A DNA stretch of 64,000 nucleotides from CAILZL01 sp963748005 (GCA_963748005.1 CAVVHH010000002.1:2232001-2296000), one strand, 5' to 3'. Positions 43,146-52,391 are shown, numbered from the stretch's first letter. Program-made: numbers and translations. The notes: a model not told the origin generated them from the letters alone.

Positions 43146-44867
43146 ATGACAGCCAAAACAATCCGCAAGTCATCAGGCTTGCAAGCAGCTGCATGGATAG
43201 CAGGATGTTGCTTGTTGCTGGCATCGTTGGCCATGGCTGCAGAGCCAAAGGCGCCCTGGTGGCAAAGCGCCGTCATCTACGAGGTTTATCCGCGCAGCTT
43301 CGCGGATTCCAATGGCGATGGCACCGGCGACCTCAACGGCATCACCGCGCATCTGGACTATCTCAAAGAGCTGGGCGTCGATGCCATCTGGCTCACGCCG
43401 TTTTATCCCTCGCCGCAGGTGGACTTCGGTTACGACATTTCTGACTACCGCAACGTTGATCCGCGTTATGGCACGCTGGCCGATTTCGATCGCATGGTGG
43501 TGGAGGCGAACAAGAGAAACATCCGCGTGCTGATTGATCTGGTGGTGAACCACACCTCGAATCAACATCCCTGGTTTATCGAATCACAGTCATCAAAATC
43601 GAATCCAAAAGCCGACTGGTATGTGTGGCATGACGCGAAATCCGGTGCACAGCCGCCGAGCAACTGGCTGTCGGGTTTCGGCGGCCCGGCCTGGCAATGG
43701 GTGCCGGAGCGAAACCAGTATTACTACCATCGTTACTATGTCGAACAGCCGGATCTGAACTGGCGCAATCCCGAAGTGCGCGATGCCGTTTCTGACATTC
43801 TGCGCTTCTGGTTCAAGCGTGGCGTGTCGGGCTTCCGGCTGGATGGCATCGGCAATCTGTATGAAGACGCGACGTTGCGCGATGAACCGGTGTTGCCCGG
43901 TACCAACGCGCTGGGTGATCCCAATCACTCGTTTATCTACACGCGGAATCTACCCGAGACGCACGACGCATACCGGATGCTGCGCAAGATTGCCGACGAG
44001 TTTCCTCACTCGGTGCTGGTGGGGCAGGTGAATGCCGGCACCGCGGCGGACCTCGCTGCAGCCTATGGCGACAACGACAAGCTGCACCTGCCCATCAATG
44101 CGCGCTATGGCTCGGCCGACAAGCTGCTGGCAACGGAATTCCGACAAAGACTGTTCGAGTCGCAAACCGCATTGAATGGCAATCCGCCACTGCTGGTGCT
44201 GGACAGTCATGATCGTCCGCGCAGCTGGACGCGTTACTCGGATGGTGTTCACGACCTTGCCATCGCCAAACTGCTGGCAACCTATTTACTGGCACCGCGT
44301 GGCGCAGCACTGATCTACTACGGTCAGGAAATCGGCATGGAGAACAACGATCCCAGGCGTGTAGAAGATGTTCAGGATCCTGTTGGTCGACGTGGCTGGC
44401 CGGTAAACAAAGGACGCGACGGCGAACGCACGCCCATGCAGTGGAGTGCAGCTGCCAACGCGGGCTTCAGCACAGCCGCGACAACATGGTTGCCTGTGGC
44501 GCCAAGCTATGCACAGCGTAATGTGACTACCGAAACCGCAGTGCAGGACTCACTGCTTAATTACTACAAGGCGCTCATCAAGTTGCGTCAGCAGAACGCC
44601 AGTTTGCACAACGGAACATTCGAAGCTGTGAACGAAGCCGGCGAAGATATTGTTGCGTGGCTCACAAGATCAGGCCGGGAATCGACGCTGGTAGCAATGA
44701 ATTTCAGTGCGTCACCGCGTTCGATCAAGATCAATACAGGTGCACATGGTCTTCGTACGACGCAAGCAACTACCCTGCTCAGTACTTCTTCGAAATCCGG
44801 GACATCAGTCAAAATAGACCAGTTCACGCTACCGGCCTACGGAGCGTTCATTGGCGCGGTGAAGTAG
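43146..44867 (+). CDS. Exported GH13 alpha-glucosidase-like protein with altered active site
   Basis: The 573-residue protein has a Sec signal (ending LAMAAEP near residue 33) and an oligo-1,6-glucosidase/alpha-glucosidase-type GH13 domain. Region I is DLVVNH (131-136), region II GFRLDGIG with nucleophile D233, and region IV LDSHDRPR with H355-D356. In region III the general acid/base Glu is replaced by Gln294 (LVGQVNAG instead of LVGE), encoded by CAG at 44025-44027, and Asn before HD is Ser. The C-terminal beta domain is present. It is probably periplasmic; hydrolysis may be lost or altered, so it may be a binding protein or transglycosidase-like variant. Confidence 0.85.
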   Translation: MTAKTIRKSSGLQAAAWIAGCCLLLASLAMAAEPKAPWWQSAVIYEVYPRSFADSNGDGTGDLNGITAHLDYLKELGVDAIWLTPFYPSPQVDFGYDISDYRNVDPRYGTLADFDRMVVEANKRNIRVLIDLVVNHTSNQHPWFIESQSSKSNPKADWYVWHDAKSGAQPPSNWLSGFGGPAWQWVPERNQYYYHRYYVEQPDLNWRNPEVRDAVSDILRFWFKRGVSGFRLDGIGNLYEDATLRDEPVLPGTNALGDPNHSFIYTRNLPETHDAYRMLRKIADEFPHSVLVGQVNAGTAADLAAAYGDNDKLHLPINARYGSADKLLATEFRQRLFESQTALNGNPPLLVLDSHDRPRSWTRYSDGVHDLAIAKLLATYLLAPRGAALIYYGQEIGMENNDPRRVEDVQDPVGRRGWPVNKGRDGERTPMQWSAAANAGFSTAATTWLPVAPSYAQRNVTTETAVQDSLLNYYKALIKLRQQNASLHNGTFEAVNEAGEDIVAWLTRSGRESTLVAMNFSASPRSIKINTGAHGLRTTQATTLLSTSSKSGTSVKIDQFTLPAYGAFIGAVK

Positions 44868-45279
44868 ATATCCTGCAGTAGGTAGGGCTGACTCAGTGCC
44901 GCTGGCCCGGTCACCAGGGTGTGTTTGCACTTTGGTTTTGGGGCGTGCTAAATGGCGCTGAGGAAGGTCCGATTAACTCCGTTCATCCTGAGCTTGTCGA
45001 AGGATTCTTCTGCAACAGCAAAGAACGTTTCGACAGGCTCAACGCGAACGGAGGGTAAATCACAGGCGCCTTGAGTCTTTGATGGACTGCCAAGGAAAAC
45101 AGAGATACTGCCGATATACAGCACCACGATGGTTTATAAAGCACCTTTTACGATGCCTGCTTCAGGTTCGTTAGGCCACGCAGGTTCCCGGTCCATGAGC
45201 CCAGCATGAGAGTGCGTGCCCAACCGGCCGGACAGCAACGTGGATGTCTGGAACAATGGTCCCTGTGGAGGCAACTACT
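44868..45279. other. Intergenic stretch with repeat, no gene
   Basis: It contains the imperfect palindrome at 44979-45051 and the leader of the methyltransferase gene. No coding frame is supported. Confidence 0.5.
44979..45051. repeat. Imperfect palindrome (TGAGCTTGTCGAAGG type)
   Basis: CCGTTCATCCTGAGCTTGTCGAA and its imperfect complement ending in CAGGCTCAACGCGAACGG are inverted around TTCTGCAACAGCAAAG. It is preceded by GGAAGGTCCGATTAAC, a border similar to that of repeat family A. Confidence 0.75.
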
Positions 45280-46143
45280 ATGAACACGGAAACTCGCCTG
45301 TCATCGCACCTTGATCAAATCCGGGACCAGCAGCGCGACACCTGGGACCGCTTTTCTACGGGCTGGAAGAAGTGGGACGAGATGGTGCTCTCCTGGCTCG
45401 CCCCCTTCGGCGAGGCAATGATCCGGCAAGCCAGGCTGCGCGAGGACTCGAACGTCCTCGACATCGCAGCCGGCACTGGCGAACCGGGTCTGACTGCGGC
45501 GGCGCTGGTGCCGCGCGGCCACGTGACTTTGACTGATCTCGCTGAGCACATGCTGACGGTGGCCACCGAGAACGCCGCGCGCCGCGGGTTGGCCAATGTC
45601 CAGACACGGGTCTGCGACGCCAGTGCGCTGCCTTTCGCCGACGCGAGCTTCGACGCGGTGCTGTGCCGCTTCGGTTTTATGTTCTTCCCCGATGTCGCCG
45701 CTGCGACGCGCGAGTTCGTGCGGGTGGCAAAACCGGGGGCACGGATCTGCGCCGCGGTCTGGGGGGAGCCGCCGAAGAACCCGTGGGCAACAACCATAAT
45801 GGGTACGATTGCACGGTACGTGACGATACCCGCGCTGCCGCCGGGTTCGCCGGGCCTGTTCCGTTGTGCGACCCCGGGCTTCATGCGCACGGTGTTCGCC
45901 GAGTCAGGCCTCCGGGATATCAGCGAGGAAGAGGTGGCGGCGGACATGCACCACGAAACGCCGGAACGATACTGGGAGTTCATGAACGACATCGCCGCGC
46001 CCGTGGTTGCGGGCCTCGCAAAGGCGGACGAGTCCACGCGGGAGCAGATTCGGATCGCGGTCCTCGAGTTGGCACGCCAGTCAATGCGCAACGGTGCCGT
46101 CCAGATGCGCTCGACGGCGACGGTGATAGTCGGCACTCGGTAG
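45280..46143 (+). CDS. Class I SAM-dependent methyltransferase
   Basis: The 287-residue soluble protein is a Methyltransf_11/UbiE-like enzyme. Motif I is VLDIAAGTGEPGL, then VTLTDLAEHML (acidic residue binding the ribose), VCDASALPFADASFDAVLCRFGFMFFPD (motif IV) and EFVRVAKPGARICAAVWGE (post-motif). The substrate is unknown; ubiquinone/menaquinone-type and small phenolic substrates are common in the family. GGAGG eight bases before ATG 45280 decides the start over the frame opening at 45244. It stands alone. Confidence 0.88.
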   Translation: MNTETRLSSHLDQIRDQQRDTWDRFSTGWKKWDEMVLSWLAPFGEAMIRQARLREDSNVLDIAAGTGEPGLTAAALVPRGHVTLTDLAEHMLTVATENAARRGLANVQTRVCDASALPFADASFDAVLCRFGFMFFPDVAAATREFVRVAKPGARICAAVWGEPPKNPWATTIMGTIARYVTIPALPPGSPGLFRCATPGFMRTVFAESGLRDISEEEVAADMHHETPERYWEFMNDIAAPVVAGLAKADESTREQIRIAVLELARQSMRNGAVQMRSTATVIVGTR

Positions 46144-46437
46144 TGTCCGGCAAGTGGGCGTGGCGATTGAGTCAGCGTTCGCGGATGCATCATGCAATCC
46201 GGGCTGAGGCCCAACGGTCAGGTCGTCTCCAACAGGTTGTTGAAAAATGACTGGCCTGCCTTTTTCAACGGCGCATTGCAACAGGCGTGGCTTTCGCTCG
46301 CTGACAAAATCATGAACTTGTCAGTTCCGGATTTTGGTTGCGCCCTCCGTGGCGCCTTGCCTCTGCTCACAGGCAGCCGGGTTGGCGGCACCCTTTCATT
46401 CATATCGGCCGCGCGTTGCCGCAGCCTGAATTTGTGT

Positions 46438-47838
46438 TCAGCGTTTTGTTTGCGAATGCAGTTCTTTCAGTCGATCAAGAATGCGCGCAGAAACGATTTC
46501 AGCGGCACCCTTGTCGTATCTGGAACCCAGTGCTTCATAAGTGATCTTGTCGAAAGCGCCGGCTTCCGGCATGTACTTGGCCGCGCCATTGACCATGTTC
46601 ATGATCACCGTGTTCCTGAAGGGTGATCTGGCCTTGAGCTCCTGGCCGGTCTTGCTGGACAGCTCCTCTCGCGCGCCCACGAACGCGATGTCGCCGACCT
46701 GCATGATCCAGAACGGCACGGAAATATCGCCTTTTTTCACGAAGTCATAGTTCTTGTACGGATGCCGTGAGCGTGGGTCGGGATTGCTGGCAGCCAGCTC
46801 GGTGACGGTCGCTGTGCCTTGAATCACCTTCAGCTGCTTGCTGGTGTTGCCGCTCTTGATGCCTTCATTGACGCGGACCACTTCACTGCCCAGGCGTTCG
46901 CCCAGCAATCCCACCAGCGGGTATCCCGCTTCACCGGCGTCGATGCGCCCCGGCTTGCCATCCTTGTCCAGCGTGTAACGATGCGAAACCAGGAAGGGCG
47001 CCTGATCTCCCGCAGCACCCACCAGGAACATCGAAACGGCTGAGTCACCGTATTGTTGTTCAACGTGGCGGGTTGCGGCGCCGGCCAGATCGGCTGTCAC
47101 GGCGCGGCCACCACTCTTCATGATCGATTCGTTCATGATCGACGGCTGCACGGCATAGTTCATCAATACCGCCAAGGGTCTGCCATTGGCGCCATCGACG
47201 CGAATGACGCCGACGCTTTTGTCGGAGTCGCCCAGCTCGTTGGAACCCAGCCACCAGCCGTCGGCGGACAGCATGTCACGGTTGACGTTCACATGGCTCG
47301 TGCCTGTGCCGAAGCCAATGCTTGCAGCCTGCATGCTGGTGTCCGCGTCCTGCGTGGCCTTCTGCACCGCGCTACTCAGCGCTGCGAACAATTGAGTGTG
47401 CTTGCTCTTGTCCTCGGCGCTCAGGTTGGGTGACAGGGAAATATGGGGCGCCGAGAACGTATGGCTGGCGATGATCAGGATATTGTCCGGGGCGACATGG
47501 CCGGTGGTGCTGACAATCTGTCGGAGTTTGTCTATCAACTCTCCCTGCATGGAAGTCTGATCCACGACAACCAATCCTGTGCGTGTGGCGCCGTTGTCGA
47601 ACAACACCACTCTCGCCTGCAGTTGGTCGCGTTGTTCGGTGAAGCCATCGATCGGAAAGACTCCGGGCCCGATGTCAAAGCCGGAGCGCCCGGCGCCTGC
47701 TTTCAGGACCTGAGCCGTCTCCGTTGCCTGCACTACTTGCGTGGCAAGCAGGGCGCACACCGCTACGACAAGTGACCTGGCAATTTTCTGCACGGGTAAG
47801 CGGCCAAGGTTATTGGCGCGGCACAGTGTCTTGTTCAT
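46438..47838 (-). CDS. Exported neutral/alkaline ceramidase-like protein
   Basis: The 466-residue protein has a Sec signal (SLVVAVCALLATQVVQA) and resembles the N-terminal catalytic domain of neutral non-lysosomal ceramidases: AGAGRSGFDIGPG at the start, VVLFDNGATRTGLVVVDQ, IIASHTFSAPHIS with zinc-ligand His residues, AVLMNYAVQPSIMN and DLAGAATRHVEQQYG, and FLVGAAGDQAPF. It lacks the C-terminal immunoglobulin-like domain, so it is shorter than true ceramidases. Many bacterial relatives are uncharacterised hydrolases. It is divergent from the four-gene operon at 48056. Confidence 0.72.
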   Translation of the reverse strand: MNKTLCRANNLGRLPVQKIARSLVVAVCALLATQVVQATETAQVLKAGAGRSGFDIGPGVFPIDGFTEQRDQLQARVVLFDNGATRTGLVVVDQTSMQGELIDKLRQIVSTTGHVAPDNILIIASHTFSAPHISLSPNLSAEDKSKHTQLFAALSSAVQKATQDADTSMQAASIGFGTGTSHVNVNRDMLSADGWWLGSNELGDSDKSVGVIRVDGANGRPLAVLMNYAVQPSIMNESIMKSGGRAVTADLAGAATRHVEQQYGDSAVSMFLVGAAGDQAPFLVSHRYTLDKDGKPGRIDAGEAGYPLVGLLGERLGSEVVRVNEGIKSGNTSKQLKVIQGTATVTELAASNPDPRSRHPYKNYDFVKKGDISVPFWIMQVGDIAFVGAREELSSKTGQELKARSPFRNTVIMNMVNGAAKYMPEAGAFDKITYEALGSRYDKGAAEIVSARILDRLKELHSQTKR

Positions 47839-48055
47839 ACAGCTTCCTGGTTCAAAAACGGTTCGGAATATACATGCCTCGATGCGATCTCCGGTATCTG
47901 GGTCATGTAAAGGTTAGTCAAGCCCGTTACTCTGAGACAGGACAAGCGAACGCTCATATCGCCCGCATGCTGGTGCCTGGTGCAGGGAGCGGCTAAAGTT
48001 GCGGCAAACAACTCAGCCATCGGGGACCCCCTGTGTTTATGCGGCACACTACGCC

Positions 48056-49060
48056 ATGACAGCATCATCGCAGCGTCACCCGGTTTTCATTTCAGCGAAT
48101 GCAGTTCGCTCAGTTGTGACCATGCCGGCATTGATACAGGCCATGCGTGCCGCCTATACCGAGCCGCCCATGCCTGCAAATACCCCACCGCGTTCGGTGG
48201 CGCGTGGCAAGGGCGTGTGGCTGCGAACTCTGTCCGCAGTATTGCCGACCGGGCGGACCATGGGCGCCAAGGTGTTTGTCAGCGCCAGGGTCCGCGGTGT
48301 TGCCTATCTGGTCACGGTGTTCGATCAGGAGACCGGTGAGTTGCTGGCGCTGGTGGATGGCAAGCACATCACGGCAATGCGCACCGCAGCCGCTTCTGCG
48401 GTTGGACTGGAGAGCCTGCTGCTGTCCGATCAGGCTGTGACTCTGGCTGTTCTTGGCAGCGGTATGGAAGCGCAGTCGCACCTGGAGGCGATCGCGACCG
48501 TTTGCCGCATCGCCAGGCTGAAAGTATTCAGCCCCACACCCCAGAATCGGGAAAAGTTTGCCGCCGACGCACAAGCCCAGTGGAGCATCGCGGCGAGCGC
48601 CGTGGATACACCGGAGGATGCGGTGCGTGATGCTTCAGTCATTCTGTGTGCGGCACGCGCCCGGCAGGAAGTGCCGGTGCTGCAGGGCGCATGGCTGCAA
48701 CCGGGTGCTACGGTGATCTCGATTGGCTCAACACTGCCCGAGCAACGCGAAGTCGATGTTGCAACGATTGCAAGATCCAGCCTGATTGTTGCGGATATGC
48801 CCGATGAGGTGATGCACGAAACCGGCGATTTTCTGGCGGCTGTGCAGGACAAGGTGGAGTTCGCCAGCAAGGTGTGTGCGCTCAACGATGCCGTGCGTGG
48901 CTTGCATGAGCGCACAGCAGCGGACATCGCGCTCTATAAATCAGTCGGCTGCGGGCTGCAGGATCTGGTCGCTGCGGAGCTGGCCTACGATGAAGCCATG
49001 CGTCAGGGTATCGCTGTTGAAGTTCCCGTTGATCTTTCCCTCAAGCGCACGCCACGCTGA
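48056..49060 (+). CDS. Ornithine cyclodeaminase/mu-crystallin family protein
   Basis: The 334-residue protein shows the family fold: GAKVFVSARVRG holds the substrate-binding Lys, LLALVDGKHITAMRTAAASAVGLESLL the conserved central helix, LAVLGSGMEAQSHLEAI the NAD-binding GxGxxA motif, and VISIGSTLPEQREVD and IVADMPDEVMHETGD the active-site loops. Members are NAD(P)-dependent lyases or imine reductases such as ornithine cyclodeaminase and ketimine reductase. ATG 48056 is preferred over the frame opening at 47999. It is the first gene of a four-gene cluster with a DapA-like lyase, a cupin and an FMN oxidase; true ornithine cyclodeaminase activity is not implied. Confidence 0.88.
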   Translation: MTASSQRHPVFISANAVRSVVTMPALIQAMRAAYTEPPMPANTPPRSVARGKGVWLRTLSAVLPTGRTMGAKVFVSARVRGVAYLVTVFDQETGELLALVDGKHITAMRTAAASAVGLESLLLSDQAVTLAVLGSGMEAQSHLEAIATVCRIARLKVFSPTPQNREKFAADAQAQWSIAASAVDTPEDAVRDASVILCAARARQEVPVLQGAWLQPGATVISIGSTLPEQREVDVATIARSSLIVADMPDEVMHETGDFLAAVQDKVEFASKVCALNDAVRGLHERTAADIALYKSVGCGLQDLVAAELAYDEAMRQGIAVEVPVDLSLKRTPR

Positions 49061-49099
49061 ACCGGCGCTGCAGATTCCAATCATAAAGGCTGACCGCAT

Positions 49100-50113
49100 A
49101 TGCCGCAGTATCAGAAATCCGAAGCGCGCGAGTGGGCGTTGCAACACATGGTGGGTTGCGCCAACACCACCATTCCGTCGTTCTCCGGCGATCTGAAGCG
49201 CCTCAATGAGACCGGCATCCGCCATGACATTCGTCGCGCCATCGAGCTGGGATTCAAGGGCACACTGTTGTGTTCGGAAGTGAACGTCACACACGACGAA
49301 TATCGGCAGTTCATCGAGTGGAGCGCCGATGAAGCCAGGGGCCGCCTGCATATGATCCTGCATGCGGCATTCAATACGCTGGAAGAGAACATCGAGATCG
49401 CACACATGGCGCAGCGCGCCGGTGTTGATTACGTGCTGCTTTCTTATCCGGCGAATTTCTATCCCACATCGATGCAGGAAGTGTTCGACTACACCAGAGA
49501 TTTCTGCGACAACACCGATCTTGGCGTCATGGTGTTTCCAGTGCCGCTGTGGAATTTCGGCCGCCTGCATCCCGCCGACATCGACATCGAAACGCTGGAG
49601 AAGCTGGTGACGGCATGCCCGAACGTGATTGCCATCAAGGCCGAAGGCGGGCGAGCGACCGGTGGCATCATCGAAGTCCACGACCGGTTCAATGGTCGAG
49701 TGGTGGTTTCATGTCCGCTTGAGAAGGAAATTATCCCGCTCATGCGCTACATGGATTTCCAGTACAGCGGCACCAGCAGCTTTGAATACTACGGGGACAC
49801 GGTGCCACGCATGTTCGAACACGCGCGTGCACGACGTTTTGATGAAGCGATGAAGATCTACTGGCAGATCGCACCGGCGCGCAATGCGAATACCGCTACC
49901 AACGCCTATGTCGGTCACACGCTGTTTCTGAATCGCATGCTGTGGAAGTTCAAGGGCTGGCTCAATGGCATGAACGGTGGACCGATCCGGCAGCCCACGC
50001 TGAAGATTTCCGAGCGCGACATGAATCTGCTGCGCCGCGCGGTGATCGAGTCGCGCGTCGCCAATCCCATTGAGCCCAATGCCGCGTATTTTGTCGGCCG
50101 TAATCCTGTATAG
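49100..50113 (+). CDS. DapA/dihydrodipicolinate synthase family aldolase-lyase
   Basis: The 337-residue protein is a class I (Schiff-base) TIM-barrel lyase. The start has NTTIPSFSGDLKRLNETGIRHDIRRAIELGFKG-like DapA blocks, the Tyr lies in DYVLLSYPANFYPTS, and the Schiff-base Lys in NVIAIKAEGG at about residue 175. It should cleave or condense a 2-oxo acid with an aldehyde. Residues usually specifying dihydrodipicolinate synthesis are not evident, so it is likely catabolic. It lies 39 bases after the cyclodeaminase-like gene and 26 before the cupin gene, in one operon. Confidence 0.88.
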   Translation: MPQYQKSEAREWALQHMVGCANTTIPSFSGDLKRLNETGIRHDIRRAIELGFKGTLLCSEVNVTHDEYRQFIEWSADEARGRLHMILHAAFNTLEENIEIAHMAQRAGVDYVLLSYPANFYPTSMQEVFDYTRDFCDNTDLGVMVFPVPLWNFGRLHPADIDIETLEKLVTACPNVIAIKAEGGRATGGIIEVHDRFNGRVVVSCPLEKEIIPLMRYMDFQYSGTSSFEYYGDTVPRMFEHARARRFDEAMKIYWQIAPARNANTATNAYVGHTLFLNRMLWKFKGWLNGMNGGPIRQPTLKISERDMNLLRRAVIESRVANPIEPNAAYFVGRNPV

Positions 50114-50139
50114 CTCCGAAAGAATCCTTCGAGGCTGCA

Positions 50140-50616
50140 ATGAATCTGAATGTCAGGCGCGTGGTCACCGGCCACGATGAACAGGGCAGATCAACAGTTG
50201 CCATCGATCAGATCAGCGACAAGGTGATTTCGCGCCGGCCCGGCCATGCCAGCACGGTCATCTGGACCACGGCTGCGTTTCCGTGCGACAACAACGATGC
50301 GTTCGATGGGGCGCAACGACAGGTAGGCACCGCCCATCCTGACGGCACGGTGTTTCGTATTGTCCGTTACGATCCGGGTGTGGCCGGCAGAATGCACAGA
50401 ACAGAGTCACTGGACTATGCCGTGGTGCTGTCGGGCGAGATCGACATGGAGCTGGATCTGCAAACGGTTACGCTGCGCGCCGGTGACGTGGTGGTGCAGC
50501 GTGGTACGGTGCACAACTGGATCAACCGCGGCACCGAGCCCTGCGTGATGGCGTTTGTGCTGGTGGCTGCGCTGCCTGTTGCAATCGCGGGGCAATCGTT
50601 GCCCGCCGTTGGCTGA
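50140..50616 (+). CDS. Cupin-domain protein
   Basis: The 158-residue soluble protein has a single cupin: GRMHRTESLDYAVVLSGEIDMELD with His ligands in the first motif, and LRAGDVVVQRGTVHNWINRG as the second with a His ligand. The N-terminal half is typical of small cupins linked to catabolic operons. It may be an isomerase, hydrolase or dioxygenase-like protein acting on a pathway intermediate. The ATG follows GAATCCTTCGAGG. It is third in the four-gene operon, with the FMN oxidase gene 40 bases downstream. Confidence 0.85.
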   Translation: MNLNVRRVVTGHDEQGRSTVAIDQISDKVISRRPGHASTVIWTTAAFPCDNNDAFDGAQRQVGTAHPDGTVFRIVRYDPGVAGRMHRTESLDYAVVLSGEIDMELDLQTVTLRAGDVVVQRGTVHNWINRGTEPCVMAFVLVAALPVAIAGQSLPAVG

Positions 50617-50656
50617 CATTGTCAATAACTCGAATGGCATTTTCTGATTTTGCTGC

Positions 50657-51802
50657 ATGAAAACAATCAACAGTCTGGGTGATCTGCGTGAACTGGCGCG
50701 GCGGCGCGTGCCGCGCGCGATTTTTGAATACGCGGATCGCGGTTCGTACGATGAAATCACCATCCGGCGCAATCGCGCTGATCTCGATGCCCTGCAGTTG
50801 CGTCAGCGCGTCATGGTGGACCTGTCCCGCACCAGGTTGTCGACCACGTTGCTGGGACAGGACAGCAGCCTGCCGCTGGCTATTGGTCCTGCCGGACTCA
50901 CCGGCCTGTTTCATCCGGACGGCGAGATTCATGGTGCGCTGGCCGCAGCGCAGGCGAACATTCCGTTCTGCCTGAGCACCATGTCGATCTGCTCGATTGA
51001 AGACGTGCGTGCCGCCAGCAAGACACCATTCTGGTTTCAGCTGTACCTGATGCGTGACCGCAGTTTCAATGAAGAACTGATAACACGTGCGCAGGCGGCG
51101 CAATGTCCGGTGCTGATGCTGACGCTGGACATGCAGGTGCAGGGACTGCGCCGCCGCGATGCCAAGAATGGCCTGTCCATTCCGCCCAGACTCACCATGC
51201 GCAATGCGCTCGACATCGCCAGCAAACCTCGCTGGGCATTGGGTGTGCTGCTTGGCAAGCGACGTTCCTTCGGCAATCTGCAGGGGCGTATTGGTGGTGC
51301 CGATGGTCTGCGTACCTTGTCTGAGTGGATCGGCAAGCAGTTTGATCCTGCGGCAACGTGGCGGGATGTTGAATGGGTGCGTTCCCGGTGGCCCGGCAAA
51401 CTGATCGTCAAGGGTGTGATGGACGCCGAAGATGCACGCCTTGCCGTCTATTGCGGCGTGGATGCCATGGTGGTGTCGAATCATGGTGGGCGGCAACTGG
51501 ACAGCGGCGCATCGACCATCAGCGTACTGCCCGAAGTGGTTGACGCTGTTGCCGGTCGTTGCGAGGTGTTGTTCGACGGCGGCGTGATGTCCGGTCAGGA
51601 CGTGCTCAAGGCACTGGCGCTGGGCGCACGCGGCGCGCTGATCGGCAAGGCGTTTCTGTATGCGCTGGCTGCGCAGGGTGAAGCCGGTGTGCTCAAGGCC
51701 ATCGACATCATTCGCAACGAACTGCAAGTAAGCATGGGACTGGCCGGACAAACCGATGTGGCGCAGATCAGTCGCAGTGTGTTGCGCGATTCCTTCAGAT
51801 AA
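50657..51802 (+). CDS. FMN-dependent alpha-hydroxy-acid oxidase/dehydrogenase
   Basis: The 381-residue protein belongs to the lactate/glycolate/mandelate dehydrogenase family. It has RVPRAIFEYADRGSYDEIT at the start, AIGPAGLTGLFHPDGE, FCLSTMSICSIEDV, FQLYLMRDRSF (active-site Tyr), LIVKGVMDAEDA (FMN Lys), the catalytic His in SNHGGRQLD, and LFDGGVMSGQDVLKALALGARG binding FMN phosphate. It oxidises a 2-hydroxy acid to a 2-oxo acid. As the last gene of the operon with a DapA-like lyase, it may feed a 2-oxo acid to that enzyme. LldD-like by sequence, but the substrate is not determined. Confidence 0.92.
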   Translation: MKTINSLGDLRELARRRVPRAIFEYADRGSYDEITIRRNRADLDALQLRQRVMVDLSRTRLSTTLLGQDSSLPLAIGPAGLTGLFHPDGEIHGALAAAQANIPFCLSTMSICSIEDVRAASKTPFWFQLYLMRDRSFNEELITRAQAAQCPVLMLTLDMQVQGLRRRDAKNGLSIPPRLTMRNALDIASKPRWALGVLLGKRRSFGNLQGRIGGADGLRTLSEWIGKQFDPAATWRDVEWVRSRWPGKLIVKGVMDAEDARLAVYCGVDAMVVSNHGGRQLDSGASTISVLPEVVDAVAGRCEVLFDGGVMSGQDVLKALALGARGALIGKAFLYALAAQGEAGVLKAIDIIRNELQVSMGLAGQTDVAQISRSVLRDSFR

Positions 51803-51970
51803 GGATCGGGTTTGCGTTGGCAGGGCCTGTTACGGATGAGGCCGCGAAATAATGCGTATAAATCGGTTTAGTTTGAATGGCACTTGGCACTTACCTGGCA
51901 GGTTGTTGAACGTCTCATTTCCTGCAACCAAAATCAGGAACCGACAAGTGCATGATCTATTTTGTTGGGG
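51803..51970. other. Operon trailer
   Basis: Non-coding sequence after the FMN oxidase gene. It includes TTTGAATGGCACTTGGCACTTACCTGGCA, a degenerate form of the AATGGCGCTTACCTGG border motif seen beside other repeats here. No gene is seen. Confidence 0.4.
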
Positions 51971-52120
51971 GATGTCTGATTAACCCCCACCGTCATTTCG
52001 ACTGAAGGGAGAAATCTTGCAAATGATTGATAGCCAAGTATCCAGGCGAAGAAAGATTTCTCACTGCGTTCGTCCCGCGGGATTTCCTTCGGTCAAAATG
52101 ACAAGTGAATCAGACCTTCC
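51971..52120. repeat. Dispersed palindromic repeat, family A, copy 2
   Basis: GTCTGATTAACC, GTCATTTCG, GGGAGAAATCTTGC and TTGATAGCCAAG are the reverse complements, in reversed order, of parts of the repeat at 2741-2864. The right arm ends AATGACAAGTGAATCAGACCTTCC. It directly abuts the foldback element at 52121. Confidence 0.8.
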
Positions 52121-52391
52121 CTAGGGCCTGTTAACACTAATGGGATCGCTGCGTTGGAGTCCCAGACAGCGCCAGACCAGGCGCGAGGAGTGAAGTTTGG
52201 TCATTCCAAATGAACGACGAGCAACGCGGTATGGCGCTGTCCGGGGCCCAACCCGAAGGGACGGGGTCAGAACTGCTCAGGACTTTGTTGCACCTCGCTT
52301 GTGTACGTTGAGTACGCCGCGCTCGGTGCGTCGCGTCCTGAGCAGTTCTGACCTCCGTCGCAGCGATCCCATTAGTGTTAACAGGCCCTAG
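52121..52391. mobile_element. MITE-like foldback element, 271 bp
   Basis: The ends are perfect 33-bp inverted repeats (52121-52153 and 52359-52391), beginning CTAGGGCCTGTTAACACTAA and ending in its complement. TA dinucleotides sit at both edges, as expected for an IS5/TA-type target. Inside, GTCAGAACTGCTCAGGAC and GTCCTGAGCAGTTCTGAC form a second inverted pair, and CAGCGCC/GGCGCTG a third. It carries no transposase gene. Its right TA supplies the stop codon of the adjacent response-regulator gene. Confidence 0.8.

Noticed and set aside
50522..51751. 409-codon open frame on the minus strand
   Set aside because: It is antisense to the FMN oxidase gene; no recognisable protein features.
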